A stretch of 64,000 bases of DNA from Rhabditoides inermis (lineage: Eukaryota; Nematoda; Chromadorea; Rhabditida; Rhabditidae): NCBI GenBank assembly GCA_963966185.1, contig CAWZYM010000399.1, positions 423,001-487,000 of the forward strand. Direction: 5' to 3'. Both the position numbers and the translations under genes were made by a program. The number at the start of each line of letters is the position of its first letter. The first letter of the stretch is position 1. A model generated the notes under the pieces. It was not told the origin of the DNA. It did not search any database and worked only from the letters and a program-made list of their open reading frames with translations. Positions 1-11,700 of the stretch are shown piece by piece.

Positions 1-469
1 ATTGCATATAAAGCTTTTAGTAAGAAGTTTGAAAATAAAATGGTACGTCCGTAGCAATTTTGACACACTGTGACTTTGAAAAATTTGTTTAAGAAACAAA
101 TCACGCTGCAAACTGAAAATGACGTCGCTTATACAAACGAACAACTGTTCTTCTATGGGTTGGCAATTAATTATTGCGCAACTAATGCTGGACATGTGTG
201 GAATGAGTACTGTTTTTTTTGTTAAGAATAACCTCAATTGTGTTATTATTTAGAGATACAAATGGTCCGGACGAACATTCTGGATTTATGGTCCGCATAA
301 ACACTGTAGTCAAAGAGGTGAGAAAACATGTGTTCTTAGCATTTCTTCTCAAAAAAATGTGCAGGTGTCTGGTTTTGAAACTGCATTCGACTGCCAGCCC
401 AATGATCGAATGTATCAGCCAAAAGAGGAACAGTGCGTCGTTTTCGGAAGAGATCCTGTCAAATTCTGA
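1..469 (+). CDS. M13 neprilysin-like peptidase, 3' end only
   Basis: C-terminal 107 residues of a neprilysin-family zinc metallopeptidase, cut by the window edge. Exons 1-42, 94-206, 254-317 and 365-469 (stop TGA 467-469) join in phase. The order of signatures is that of the M13 C-terminus: an AYKAF-type helix (IAYKAFSKKF) in the first exon, then YTNEQLFFYGLAINYC, then GPDEHSGFMVRINTVV (the DxHS..RVN motif of neprilysins), then the closing FETAFDC...C block. The usual last residues CxVW are replaced by CVVF followed by ten more residues. The catalytic HExxH and second glutamate lie upstream, outside the window, so activity cannot be judged. M13 enzymes are normally type II ectoenzymes that cleave small peptides. 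Introns are 47-51 nt. Family assignment is secure; which paralogue is unknown. Confidence 0.85.
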
Positions 470-778
470 GAAACTAATTATAAGTTATTGTTATTATAAT
501 ATACGTGTTTCAAGCGTTCGAGAATCGTTTGTTTTGATATGTTAATATAAATTCCACGTGTGATGTCTGAAATTCTGTTTTCGAGTCATTTGGATAAATT
601 TATGAACGTTTACGGCAATGTTATCTCCTATGTCCTATGCGCATCCCACACTACTGTTTCGGTTATTGGTAACTTTTTATGCTTTAAAATATGACACTAC
701 AAATCACAATATTGCGGTGTTTATGTAACGATTACCCATACTTTGTAGAACAAACTATAACTGTTTGAGAATTTTGTG
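470..778. other. convergent intergenic spacer
   Basis: About 300 nt between the peptidase 3' end and the 3' end of the XK-related gene on the opposite strand. AT-rich. I see no open exon with splice signals and no clear AATAAA for either gene. Confidence 0.5.
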
Positions 779-1542
779 TTATAAGACGGCTTCGGCTTCC
801 GTATTTTTCGTTGCTGCTCTTTCTCTTCTTTCTCCTGCTCCATCCACACACTCGAGCCGCAAGTGACGTCTGCGGTTCGGATGAAAGCACGAATAGTAGA
901 CAATCTGAAATCAAATGTTACAATATCGATTAACATCAATTTAACTAACCATCGTGCTCACTCCGATGACAAAGCCAGCCGCGACGCCGACAGAGAGATG
1001 TAGCTTGTAGGGATAGGCGAATGCCTGGTTGGGTAGAGTGAGTGCCACGATGACAGCTGCTTCGATTGCCTCGATCAAGTACGCGATGACGTAGCGGTAT
1101 CTGAAATTCTATTGATACACTTTCTCGCAAATGCTCATTGTTCAATGTTCGATACGCGTAACGTGATCAATATTTCAGAGTTTCAGAGACATACTGTCAT
1201 AACACTCACCTGGTCTGTCCCTCGGCCATGTTGAAGGGCGTCCAGGTGTGGACGCACGCGTTGATCAGCAGAAGCGCCGTCTCCAACACGCTGTGGCCAG
1301 AGTCGACAGACTGTAATATGCATTCACATTTCACATATGTTATATCACAATTTTCGATCACTGTAACATAACTAAACATCTGACCAAGCAATACCTGCAT
1401 AGCGGCTATGTGAATGAGGCTGATGACAAAGTGAGATCCAATTAGGGCGACGATGCCCCATCGGAAGGCGAGCAGGCAGAGGATGAAGACGCCGAGGCGA
1501 GACGAGACGGTGGAGATGCGCCAGATGAGCTGGAGGGAGGGA

Positions 1543-1585
<43 letters not shown>

Positions 1586-3280
1586 TGGGGGTAAGAGAGA
1601 GAAAGAGAGGGGGAGAGAGAGAGACTCGTACCTGCATGAAGCTCTCGTGCGGATGCATGTTGACCTTGTCCGGCCGCGCCATCCGCAGCGTGCGATGCTG
1701 CACGGTGATCGACCAGCACATACTATAATGTTTCATTGATTTATTGATTGATTTACCGATACCAAGAAAGTAACAACGGACTTTGTTTCATGCTATCGCG
1801 TTCCAGATTATAAAAAAAACTGTGATCACCTGCATAATGACAGCGTGATGGAGACGAATTGCAGCAGGACTGCAATGAACACATGATTACAATTTTTGTG
1901 AACGTTTTTTTATTTTTGAAATTCACCCCATCGCGGCAGCGGCTGACCCGGAGTGAAGAACCACAGAAAGTCAGCGATCAGATAGGCTTGAACCAGCAAC
2001 TGTGGAGCGGATTCCAGGAACGCTTCGAAGAATCTAGCGTGTGATTAGTGTTAATTAGATTGATAATGCGATTGCGTCATAATGACTACCTCAATAGGGT
2101 TGCGTCGCGCTCGCTTTCGATCATGCGACAGAACAGCGCGAGTCGCTTGCGCTCATTCTTCTCGCCTGCAACCAAACAAACGAATAAAAAAAAGATCCCT
2201 CACTTTTACTCACCGCGAAATCTGGCTCCATAGTAGAGGGCGCGCAAGTACCAGATGAGTGGACCCGCCTGGACAGGTAAGAGTAAAGAGTAAACAAACA
2301 ATGAGTCACTCACCTGTGCGATGCAAACGAGGGCTTTCCAGAGGGCAAAGTGCGCGCAGCTCGGTTTCTTGGGTGATCGGCGACGTCTCCGAGCCTCGTC
2401 GTCCAGAAGCCACATGAAAGACACCTGAAAATCATTTTGCGTTTCGATAAAATTGTAGTTATGTAATAATTATCATAATCGGAAAGAATAGGTATGCATG
2501 GGACAATGAATTATCAATATACAAAACACAAACACGAAGATTTAAAAAAAATGAAAGTGAAGCCTCTTATTAGACGGAATACGATCAGACAGCGCAATGT
2601 TCGGTTACAGAATGTGGCATCAACCGTATATATGAATAAACTAATAGGTTGACTCACCGTATTCAACACCAGAGATGGGAGAACCGCGAGTAGTAGAATG
2701 ACGCCTCCCGCATAGTACTGTAAAAACATTGGAGTTTGTAGTCGTTTGTAAATTCTTTAACGCAAACATGATTAGAACAATGATAAGACTTTGCTGTTCT
2801 CTCGATCTGAGAATAGGTGTTTGTACACTTTTTTTGTAATCCCCATCATCGCATCGCCTTTATCTCTTCAGCCGTTCTTTTCGCGGCGGCAAATGTGGAA
2901 AGCGGTTGGCGCATGTCAGAGATTAGAGTTGACAGGCCCAACCTCGCGCGGTGATAAGGCAATCACCGATCGTGTAAACTGGAAAAGCGGCACCCACGCG
3001 ATGTTCGGTGATATGGGCGACGGCGACGATGACGTCACTGATTACATCGGCCAGGTATGACGCGATGGAGACGAGAAAGCAGAGCAGATCGAGGCGGGTG
3101 ACTAGCAGCTCGCGGGGGAGACGGTCCGTTTCGTTTCCTGCCACACCGAGATCTTCTGGAATGATGAAATGTTTACCAACAAAACTACAAAGACAAAAAC
3201 GCACCTTCATCTCTTTCAGCCTCGTAGTAGTAGTGATCGGATAAATAGCTGAGCTTTGCCGGCCGCTTCTCAAATAGCAT
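779..3280 (-). CDS. ced-8: XK-related phospholipid scramblase, CED-8 type
   Basis: Thirteen exons, all in phase (plus-strand coordinates, 5' to 3'): 3205-3280, 2998-3155, 2658-2717, 2314-2424, 2214-2268, 2090-2165, 1927-2033, 1830-1869, 1632-1722, 1395-1529, 1210-1310, 950-1100, 779-904. The product is 428 residues, close to CED-8 (about 460). Hallmarks of the XK/Xkr family are clear: FFEAFLESAPQLLVQAYL near residue 180, WRISTVSSRLGVFIL, the FN...GQTR motif before a late membrane helix, and IVYYSCFHP at about 388-396, matching the YYxxFHP that closes the last helix in this family. About ten hydrophobic segments are visible. Known family role: plasma-membrane scramblases that expose phosphatidylserine on dying cells, activated by caspase cleavage. 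The start is the first in-frame ATG after a stop. The N-terminal tail contains NETD36-R37, a plausible caspase site. The 5' end lies 793 nt from a divergent gene. Confidence 0.93.
1545..1578. repeat. (GA)n microsatellite
   Basis: Uninterrupted GA dinucleotide array, followed by more GA-rich sequence, in the 102-nt intron of the XK-related gene between exons 1632-1722 and 1395-1529. Read on the gene's strand it is a CT tract just upstream of the acceptor, so it extends the polypyrimidine tract. Confidence 0.9.
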
Positions 3281-4073
3281 GCTTATGCGACTGCCACTGC
3301 CTCTCCCTCTCGATCGATATAATATGCAAATGAGGATGACCCCGCCTGTAGGCCTGTAGCCTGCCGCGCGCGCTTGCGTAACGCTATATCCACAGAGAGG
3401 CGAGAGAGAAGCTTACGGCGATTGCGATTTTTCTGATGAGGGATGGTCGAATGAAAGTGAATGCGCGGCGGCAATATCACATTTTCGCGTTTGTCTCACT
3501 GTGTACCCTCGAGCTCAAGAGGCGCCGGCTCACTGTCGCCACTCACTGCACACGCACTCACTCCGCCGGTCATTGTCGTATATCCTGTCCACTGTCTCTA
3601 TATTATGTGTATAGTTGTTTTCGGGTTCACGCGACCTTGGTGACTGATATATGATGAGAAAGACGGATGATGCGGCGAGAGAGCGTTGCGGATTGAGAGG
3701 GCGCAGAGCGGGAGCAGGGTGAGAACCCGTCTTTCTAATCAGATCATCCCCGCCGCGACAGTCGCCGCGGCTGCCAGCCGCGCCCTTAGCCATCTCGCCA
3801 CAAAAAATACGTTTCTCCCGGTGGCGCGCTCCACAAATGTCAATTAGGATGTGGTCTTCTCTCTCTCTCTCTCCATCTGTCACTGATAGCGCCTCGATGA
3901 ATAATCGCATTTCGAATCGCGCGCGCGTCTTCGTTTTATCACTAGGAACCAGTTCCAGGGTGCGCGCTCGCCATGAGTCGCGAAAGCATAGAAGCGACAC
4001 TCTCATTCGCCACCGACGAGGTGCTGTTTACTCTATTGTTTACTCCATAATTACTATTCATATGTTAGTTTAG
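3281..4073. promoter_or_regulatory. divergent promoter region
   Basis: A 793-nt spacer between two head-to-head genes, the XK-related gene (-) and the coiled-coil gene (+). It holds an octamer-type ATGCAAAT near 3323-3330, CT-rich blocks, and at its right edge the CRE-like palindrome TGACGTCA (4075-4082), which overlaps the start codon of the plus-strand gene. No convincing TATA box. No coding exon is supported inside. Confidence 0.5.
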
Positions 4074-6663
4074 ATGACGTCAACGGCGACGTCGGACGCG
4101 TACGATACGGCAGGTGAGAGACGAGGGATGGCGCCGTGCGGTTTTTGCGCGGCTCCCATAGTGACACATTGATAGTGTCGTCTCTCCCTATTCTCCTCCC
4201 CTTCTATTCAACGGCTCGCGCCGTGCGCTTCCCACGACTGATATGCACTTTACTATTTACTCACACCGGACCCTCCCCCTCCGTTTCCCAGACCCTTTTC
4301 GCATCAACGCGTTTGTTTTCGCTTTCACTCGCCTTTCACTGTTCCAGTGTCGGATATGTCGGACGATGAGAGTAGCGAGGGCCCGTTTGAGGAGCAGATT
4401 CAGGAGGATCTGCAGTGGCACTACGCCGTTCCCTCCACGCCAACACCCGCACAACAACACGTCAAGGTTTGTGGCGGGGCCAAAGTCATCTTGTCTTTGA
4501 TTGTTTCCGTCAACGCGTGCGCGTTTTATGGCACTCATGCACGCGGTTTTTGGTTACTGCGCATGTGAAACGCGTCTCCTACACCCTTTTCACTGCGCGT
4601 GCGGCATTCTCGCTCGAGCCCGGTTAGCTCAGTCGGTAGAGCACCAGACTCTTAATCTGGTTGTCGCGGGTTCGAGCCCCGCATCGGGCTGTACGTTTTG
4701 CAAAATTACTATGCATGTTCCTTATCAAGTGTCCGTTATTTCAACACTCGAATCTTATCCGCAATCGTATTCGCCTATTTTATTGCACTTTTATGATCTA
4801 TACGATGCGTTCCGATAGGAAGTGATGGCGACCGGAAGTGCCGCTGCGGCGCCGGCGATGAGTGAATGGAGTGAATCACCATCGGAGGCACTGCGCAAGG
4901 AGAACGAATACTTGCGTGATCAGATAGAAATGTTGAAGAACGCCGACACACAGGTGAGTAATTCAGTGTACTAATGCCTCATTATCTATTGTTTACACAA
5001 TCTTCTCCTATCTCTTGCTCTCTTTTCTCCTCTCACGCTCTCGACCACCTCCTCTCCTAATGCGACCTGAACATCGGGCGTGGTTTTTTCTCATCGAATG
5101 CAATGATCTCTGTTCTCTCGTTCCAGAAGTTGCTGGAAGAGAATGAGCGTTTGCGGAAAGAGCTCAACGACGTGAAAATGTACATGGACAGAACCGATAT
5201 CGAGCAGGAACAGGTGTGAATAATGCAAATAACAATGACATGATGTGAAATATTCAGCAATACACCGAGCTCACCACACAACTAGACGAGATGTGCGACT
5301 GTTTAGAACAAAGGTGAGAGACATTGCAAGTTATTTTCGAAAAATCGATTGTTGTCCAGATCAATCGCCCTATCCAATGCTCGCGCAGCAATCGCTTCAT
5401 CTGCCAGTCAGATAGAGTCACTCAATAAAGCTAATGGTTCGTCCAACTTCGTTTTTCCAAACTAATTTCGAACCCAGATTCCCTGCGATCACAAGTTCAA
5501 CGCCAGTTGAACATCATCGAGGACATGAGGTGAGCTGGGTCCCGACGCGATTGTTTTTAACACCTACCGTATAGGGAAGAGCTGGACAACGCGCGGGTGC
5601 ACGTGGACAGCGCGGCCAAGGACAAGGCGCGGGCGGTGAGCGACGCGGATGGGCTGAGGAACAGACTCATGAAGGAGCAGGACGCTGTGAGTATCTTCGT
5701 GTTTTAGTACTGTTGAGAATTGACTTCCCATTCCAATCGGCGCAAAGAAACTACAACTATCTTAGGCTTGATTCATTGTATTAGTCTGTTGCGATTGTTG
5801 ATATCTGCCGTATCTTTCTATAACCGTTCCTCTCAGAACACTGCCCTGCAACTGCAGCTGGACGAGGTGAAGTCGGAGGCGCAGAAGGAGGCGCTCCTTC
5901 TCGCCATCGACGTCGACGACCTGCGCCGGCAGCTCGACATACAGAAGGAGCTGCTCGACGCCCGCGGACTCGGACACTTCATCGACAAGGTGAGAATATT
6001 CGACTTTTTCGACTTTTTCGACCTCATTCAACGGTTATACTTAACTATAGTGATAAAAATTTCGTTTCCTACAGGCTCAAAGAGCAAGAAGAGTTAGAGT
6101 GGCATAGTATATAGGAATAGGTATGTATGATTTGTGATTTGAGTGGGAGCAGCGCTGTTCGACGCTGGAGAATCAGATCCGCGAGCGGGATCTGCTCATC
6201 AACACGCAACAACTGCGGTTGAACGACCTGCGAAAGGTAGACGGATCTCTTTTTCACCTCGCGGACACACCACACCAGACACACCTAATACTAAAAAATA
6301 AAGTTCTCAATTTGTTTCTTTTTTTACCTTTCTAGTTTCAGGTGCGCAATCACAGCACGTCTCCGTCCATGAGCGACGACAGTCTCAGCTCGAGCGGCAA
6401 GATGACTGTAATCCGGTTTCTTGTCAGGTAAACATCGATTTCTCTGCCAATGTAATGTTATAACGCACATATACTATATACCAATGGCACTTATACACCA
6501 ACATATACTGTAATGTCACATGTCCAGCTCTCCGTCGGAGCAGCTGCGGCAGTTGCGCTCGCTCTCCTCCACCCTCGATCTCTCCCCGGAGGAGGAGGAC
6601 GCGTTGAAGGGCCGCGCGCACGACCACCTCAGCCTCATCCGCCGCTCCACATTCATCAAGTGA
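4074..6663 (+). CDS. coiled-coil protein, 378 aa, function unknown
   Basis: Twelve exons in phase: 4074-4113, 4348-4466, 4819-4953, 5127-5213, 5258-5313, 5360-5436, 5478-5529, 5575-5686, 5837-5989, 6153-6236, 6342-6427, 6528-6663. The short first exon (MTSTATSDAYDTA) joins in phase 1 to an acidic Ser-rich N-terminus. Residues from about 70 to 310 are almost continuous coiled coil with heptad-like Leu spacing (for example LRKENEYLRDQIEMLKN, LLEENERLRKELNDVK). A Ser-rich stretch follows (STSPSMSDDSLSSS), then a basic C-terminus ending RRSTFIK. No catalytic motif, membrane segment or signal peptide. I do not recognise the family. Such proteins usually act as scaffolds or in trafficking, but that is only inference. 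The exon at 6342 may instead start at 6336 because tttctag and tttcag acceptors lie 6 nt apart in frame. AATAAA at 7023-7028 would serve it. Confidence 0.8.
4618..4690 (+). tRNA. tRNA-Lys (CTT)
   Basis: Complete 73-nt cloverleaf. The acceptor stem GCCCGGT pairs with ATCGGGC, with a T discriminator. The D arm is GCTC/GAGC, the anticodon stem CCAGA/TCTGG, and the loop CTCTTAA reads CTT at 4651-4653. The T stem is GCGGG/CCCGC with loop TTCGAGC. Box A and box B are canonical. It lies in sense orientation inside the intron between exons 4348-4466 and 4819-4953 of the coiled-coil gene. Confidence 0.97.
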
Positions 6664-7022
6664 TCACCATTAGTGCTATTTATTCGCTGCGTGTGTATAA
6701 ACTGGTATTTTCCTTGTGTGTTTCTGGAGGTTTCGCCGCGCTGCCGCTTCCTATACCTGTTATGCGGGGTGAGGGAGAGAGGCGGAGAGAAAAAGAGACA
6801 AACAAAAACAGAAGAGAGATGTACGATTGCGTGATGGGTAGTAGAAAAGGGAACGGGGTAATCGTATTTCGTGAATGGGGTGAGTTTGCAAAAGGCGAAA
6901 AACAACCACAAAACAACCAGGGGATCTTATTATTTTGTATAGTTGAATCGGATTAATTAAAGAGAAGTTTATCACCGGTACTGAAAACGGCAGTGTTAAA
7001 ACTGCGGCATGTATACATAAAC

Positions 7023-7028
7023 AATAAA
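7023..7028 (+). terminator. poly(A) signal AATAAA
   Basis: Canonical AATAAA about 360 nt after the stop of the coiled-coil gene and about 100 nt before the 3' end of the convergent claudin-like gene. Inferred to serve the coiled-coil transcript. Confidence 0.5.
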
Positions 7029-7123
7029 TCAATCGCACAATGTTTTGAGACGAAATATGACCACATATAAAGCGTGAGATTGCTTTTCCTGAGGCGTGTA
7101 CTGTAGACTTTGGCTGACGTCAT

Positions 7124-8792
7124 CTATGTTCTCACGTCAGTCATGGGAAGTGACTGATGTGTCTGCCGAGCGAGGCAGTAGTTTTGCAGCTCTTCAAAGT
7201 AGAAACACATCGCGCCTGAAAGAGTTCATAGAGCATAGATAACTCATAATGGTTTCTCCCATAATGGTTTCTGATTCATCTTTCATTTCATATTATTTCT
7301 CTAATACCGTATGCAATCGGTAACTTTGTTGTCTTGCTCTGTTCCCCTCGTACACGGAAATAACAATAACAATGTACACGGTAATAATCTTTTTTGGTTA
7401 TTTCTACAAGACTACAAGACTTATAATTTATAATGTGTAGGTAGTGTAGGTATATAAATTTCAAAAATGCTAATGTAATTATGATCACCTACCTAAAACG
7501 TACACTCCTCCGCCACCCAGGAAAAACAGATACAAAAATCCATCGCCGAATGTCACCTGCAGAAAAGTTCAATACGATGATTCATAAAAAGTTGCGATAA
7601 CGAAAACGAAACATTGATAAGGGACGGGAAAAGAATATGCTGTGTGTGCAGTTTTCAATCAGGGAGATTACATTTGACATTTGCGAAAATCTAAAAGCTA
7701 ATAACAGATAAAACGCTCACATCATAGCCCATCGGCATGGGCGAGAAGACGGAGTCCATCGATCGAGCGATCGACATGAAAATGAAGAGCAGAAAGAACG
7801 TGGCCACTGAAAATGGAACAGTGAGCGAGATTAGAAAGAGAGAATAAGGTTGCAGTACCTCCAGCGAGGAAGAGTGCGACGAATATTCTCCGGTACACGG
7901 CCTCCTTCTCGCTTCCCACGCGGGAGCAGCAACACGAGAATGTCAGCAGCAGCCACAGAACGCAAAAGAACACACAGCCGCGCGCCAGCCATAGAGAACA
8001 GTACAGCACTGGAAGAGACTTTTTACATCGATACATTATGGTCAACGCCTTCGGAACACGCTACTGGCTGGGTCACATTTCGAAGTTAGTGTCGAAGGGA
8101 CTTTCCAAGAGACAGACCGCTACATGAACGGCAAACACTCACCAAAGTTGGGCTCGAGGTACGTGTCGAATGGCGGGGGGAAGAAGTCGTTCTGTCGCGG
8201 CCACGACCACTCGCGGCACTTCCTGCCCTTGGCCAGCTCCGAGCTGCGCACGCAGTCGCGGTTCATGCCGCGCTAAAAGAGATGGGTGGGTGAATTGAAT
8301 TGAAATAATTTTACAGTAATAATCTGCGTAACACAAGGTGCGTGCAGTCTTTCCGAATGCATTTCCGACGTGTTCAGGGTGTTCAGGATGCGGGAGTATT
8401 CGAAAGCAATTCAGTAGTGTTTTGAACAAACCGTAACTTGAAGATTAGTGCAGATAAATATGCAGAAACAAAAGCTACCTCGAACTGCGCGTCTTTTCCA
8501 TCGGTCGTCGCGACCAGCCACGAGTTATTCCAATACCCCGCTCCCACCAGGAACACGGCGACGAGAAAGAAGAACGCACTGGAATTGTATAATTTATATA
8601 TTTTCAAATTGGGAAAATGCGACACTAGAAATGTATAATTCATATATCATATTGGGAATCACATTAAGATTAGTGAGATACTGAAACGAGTGTGAAATGA
8701 AATTGGTGATTGGACAGTTCTCACCTGCAGCAGTAGATGAACACCTTGCTGTCGCCCTCTCGCTGCTGTTCCGCCGGTCGAGCGAGGGGCAT
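7124..8792 (-). CDS. claudin-superfamily tetraspan protein, 229 aa
   Basis: Seven exons in phase: 8725-8792, 8479-8578, 8143-8272, 7859-8008, 7721-7806, 7493-7556, 7124-7215. Start ATG at 8792. Four hydrophobic segments: residues about 20-41 (FFFLVAVFLVGAGYW), about 100-127 (LYCSLWLARGCVFFCVLWLL), about 142-165 (IFVALFLAGVATFFLLFIF) and about 185-206 (FLYLFFLGGGGVYVL). The first extracellular loop contains two cysteines ten residues apart (NRDCVRSSELAKGRKC), in the place of the GLWxxC...C signature of the PMP22/EMP/claudin superfamily, but the GLW itself is not kept. Nematode claudin-like and Clc-like proteins have this size and topology, so a junctional or channel-associated role is possible but inferred. 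The last exon (acceptor TTTCAG then GCG) is short and easily missed: read-through of the previous donor gives an early TGA. Confidence 0.72.
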
Positions 8793-11700
8793 CTGCTATG
8801 TATTATCTATATTATAATACAATACAAACTATTGGAATCATGGAAAATGTATGTATTGATCAATCGCGGAAGATATTTCATAAGACGACCATGATAGAAT
8901 AGTCGTAGAGAACAGTATGAATGTGAAGACGAATAGAAGCAATGGCGAAATGGAATCTGCTGCTAATTGCGGAGCTCTATTCTCACACTCAATCGTCTTC
9001 TGTGGCCAAGGGTGCGATCGATCGGAAAGCCACAGTCGAGAGATGGAGAAGAACCAGAGACACTGCGAACAGCGGAGAGAGAGATGCGAAAGCGCGCACC
9101 CACTCTTCTCCAAACAATGCGAGCATACGAACGAGCAGCGGCAAGCGACGAGAGAAAGAGAAATGCAAATTTCTCAAGTCAACACACTGACGTCTCGGCG
9201 AGCGGTTGAATCAGAATGTTGGCATGATTCAAACGACAACGTCTAGTGGGCGAACATGAATCGGCATGAGAGAGGGTGAGAGAGATGCGCACAATAGGAG
9301 TCGGTGCAGTCAAGTGAATGGAGTAAGATAGTGAGAGACTGCGAGTCGCAACTACACAGGTTCCTATCGGCGATCGATTAGAGTAGAGTCGCAGACAGCC
9401 GGTTGGCCAAGGCGCCAGCGGTCAAGGCCGGTAGTTCTTATGAACCAGTGACGTACGCAATACGCATCCCTGCTCATGATATGCAAATTGCGCGCGCAAC
9501 GAACATCCAGCCGGTTATGCGATACGCCCAAGGAGAGAATAAGTACCCAAATTTCCACGGCGCCAAGCTTGCGCTAGAGAGAGAGAGGGTGTGGTACCAG
9601 GTTGTATCGATCTAAGAGGTGTACTAGCTTCTCGGGAGTTGCCACACCGTTACCAATGGCGACCCTCTACAGCCTAATGAGCGCTCATTTATGGGGATTA
9701 CTGGATACATTCTTTCCATTCACAGTAAATGTGTCGAAATCGGGATGCGCCCCGCGACCGGTTCATCCGATTTCAGTCGGGGGCTTCGCGTTAGTACGGT
9801 AGCAAATGGAATGAGACAGGTGCGAATGTGGGATTCGTTAATAAGTTAATGAGTTCGTAATACGGTGTAACAGCAATTTCCGAGGAGCGTGATGATTCAA
9901 TTAAAGACGTTGCAAGGCTTAGTGGCGAGAGGACAATTTCCCGAGATTGAAGCTTGGCTGTGAATGGAGGGAGCCGGCTCGGAGACCCCGCTTTGCATAT
10001 GGAATGAACCTCCAGCCGAACCACCGGATATCGAAATCGCAAGCGAATGGATTGGAGTACAATAAAGAAGAGATTAAGTATGTGTGTGGTAGACATTGTG
10101 GAGTGGGAATCGAATGGAGAAAGGGCGAGTGTATGTGTAGTCATCTCGTCCACTGGGAATCGAATTGACGCCTCTCTCCTCTCCTCTCCTCCCCGCTCTT
10201 TCTATGGCCACGCAATTGGCCCCCTCCAAGATTCGAGGGAGAGCCGGGAGAGAAATTAGCATATTCCGTGGCGTTACACATGTTCATTAAGCCTGTGCGC
10301 GACCTTCGATCCGCACAGATATACGGTGTGCATAAAACGTGTGTATGTGTGCAATTCAGGCGGCTTCATAAAGTCCACATGTGCTACACGCAACAAAGGA
10401 GGGGCGGGAGTTGCGGGCGGTCTGACAAAATGAGATCCTGAAATTGATCGCGATTTGCGTGATAATAGTGTGGCGATCGGCGTCAATGCCTCGCAACGAC
10501 GTTTTTATACGTGTGCGCGACACAATCCGTCGGCGCTCTCTCGCTTCTCCACGCTGTCTCCGCGCCTCTCTAGCCGGACGCTTTTTCACAACGCGCCTGG
10601 ACGACGTGTCAGCAGAGAGTGTAGATAGTAATGTGCGCGGGCGGTATAGTCGCAACTCTCGCCGCTCTCTCTCTACCCTATCAGATATGTGATCGAAGCG
10701 TTCTTGATTTGAATCGGTTTCGGGCTGCCGCTACTTGTCTCTCGTTCTCTCTCTCTCGCTACTCTCAAGTAGTTGTTTTCCGTCATTGTGTGATCTCGAA
10801 AGCTGTCCGATTGAATTTGTCAGGCGGTCACGCTGCGGCGGCGACGGTGGAAAACCGAAATCCGCCTACTTAGTCAGTCGCGCACATTGGCGACACTACC
10901 TACCTTTTTATCGTCCCGCTGTGTCTCTCTCCTATCTATCTCTGTCTATGCTAATTCTCGCCTACTCGTGTTCACCGCTTTCTCGATTGCCTGTTTGTGA
11001 TTTGGCTATACCATGTGCGAGTGATTGTCGAGTAGTGAGTGAGAGTGAGAGAGTGTGCAAGTGAGAGTGAGCGAGGAATGAGTACATGATTGTGATCGAG
11101 TGAATGGAGCCGGCGACCCTTGAAAGGTCTTTGTGTCGGCGCGCGCACCGGCGTTCCGGCGCCTACTCTCAGAATATGCAAATCACCAAATCTGGCCCAC
11201 ACTTGCGCACGATTTCGACAGCGTACTGTCAACAAAATGATTAGCCTGCGTTTTCAATCATAACCCTCAGGCAGTGGGTCAAAGGCCAGATAGCGTCACG
11301 TATATCCGTTGTTTATCGCCAGCTGTTGCGTAGAGGGGCGAGGGAGTGAGATAGTGAGTGAGCGGGTGAGCATGGATCGAACGAGAGAGAGAGAGAGAGA
11401 GAGAGAGATATCATCACTATTCCTCACCTACACGCGGCAAAAAGCGATCGACTTGATCCGCTGCCGCCATCTGTTTACCCTTTTTTTCATCGCAATGTCA
11501 ACCGAGTTCATGATACCGCATCGCTGTTTGGTTGTTTGGTTACATTCACGCAATCTTGGTTTCTCCATCCGCGCGGCGCGCCGCGTATTTACCGCGCACG
11601 CCTTTACAGTACATCCGGTCTCTCATTATTCGCTCACGTCTCTATTGTATGGGTTGCATATGAATGGTGGGATTGAGGGAGGTTGCGGGAGAGAGAGGGA

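Noticed and set aside
1206..1736. Long minus-strand open frame of 176 codons with a Ser/Leu-rich low-complexity middle
   Set aside because: It reads through a GA array and two introns of the XK-related gene; only parts coincide with real exons.
6077..6120. Exon-like block between tacag and gtatgt in the coiled-coil gene
   Set aside because: It contains an in-frame TAG and skipping it keeps phase; at most a poison exon.
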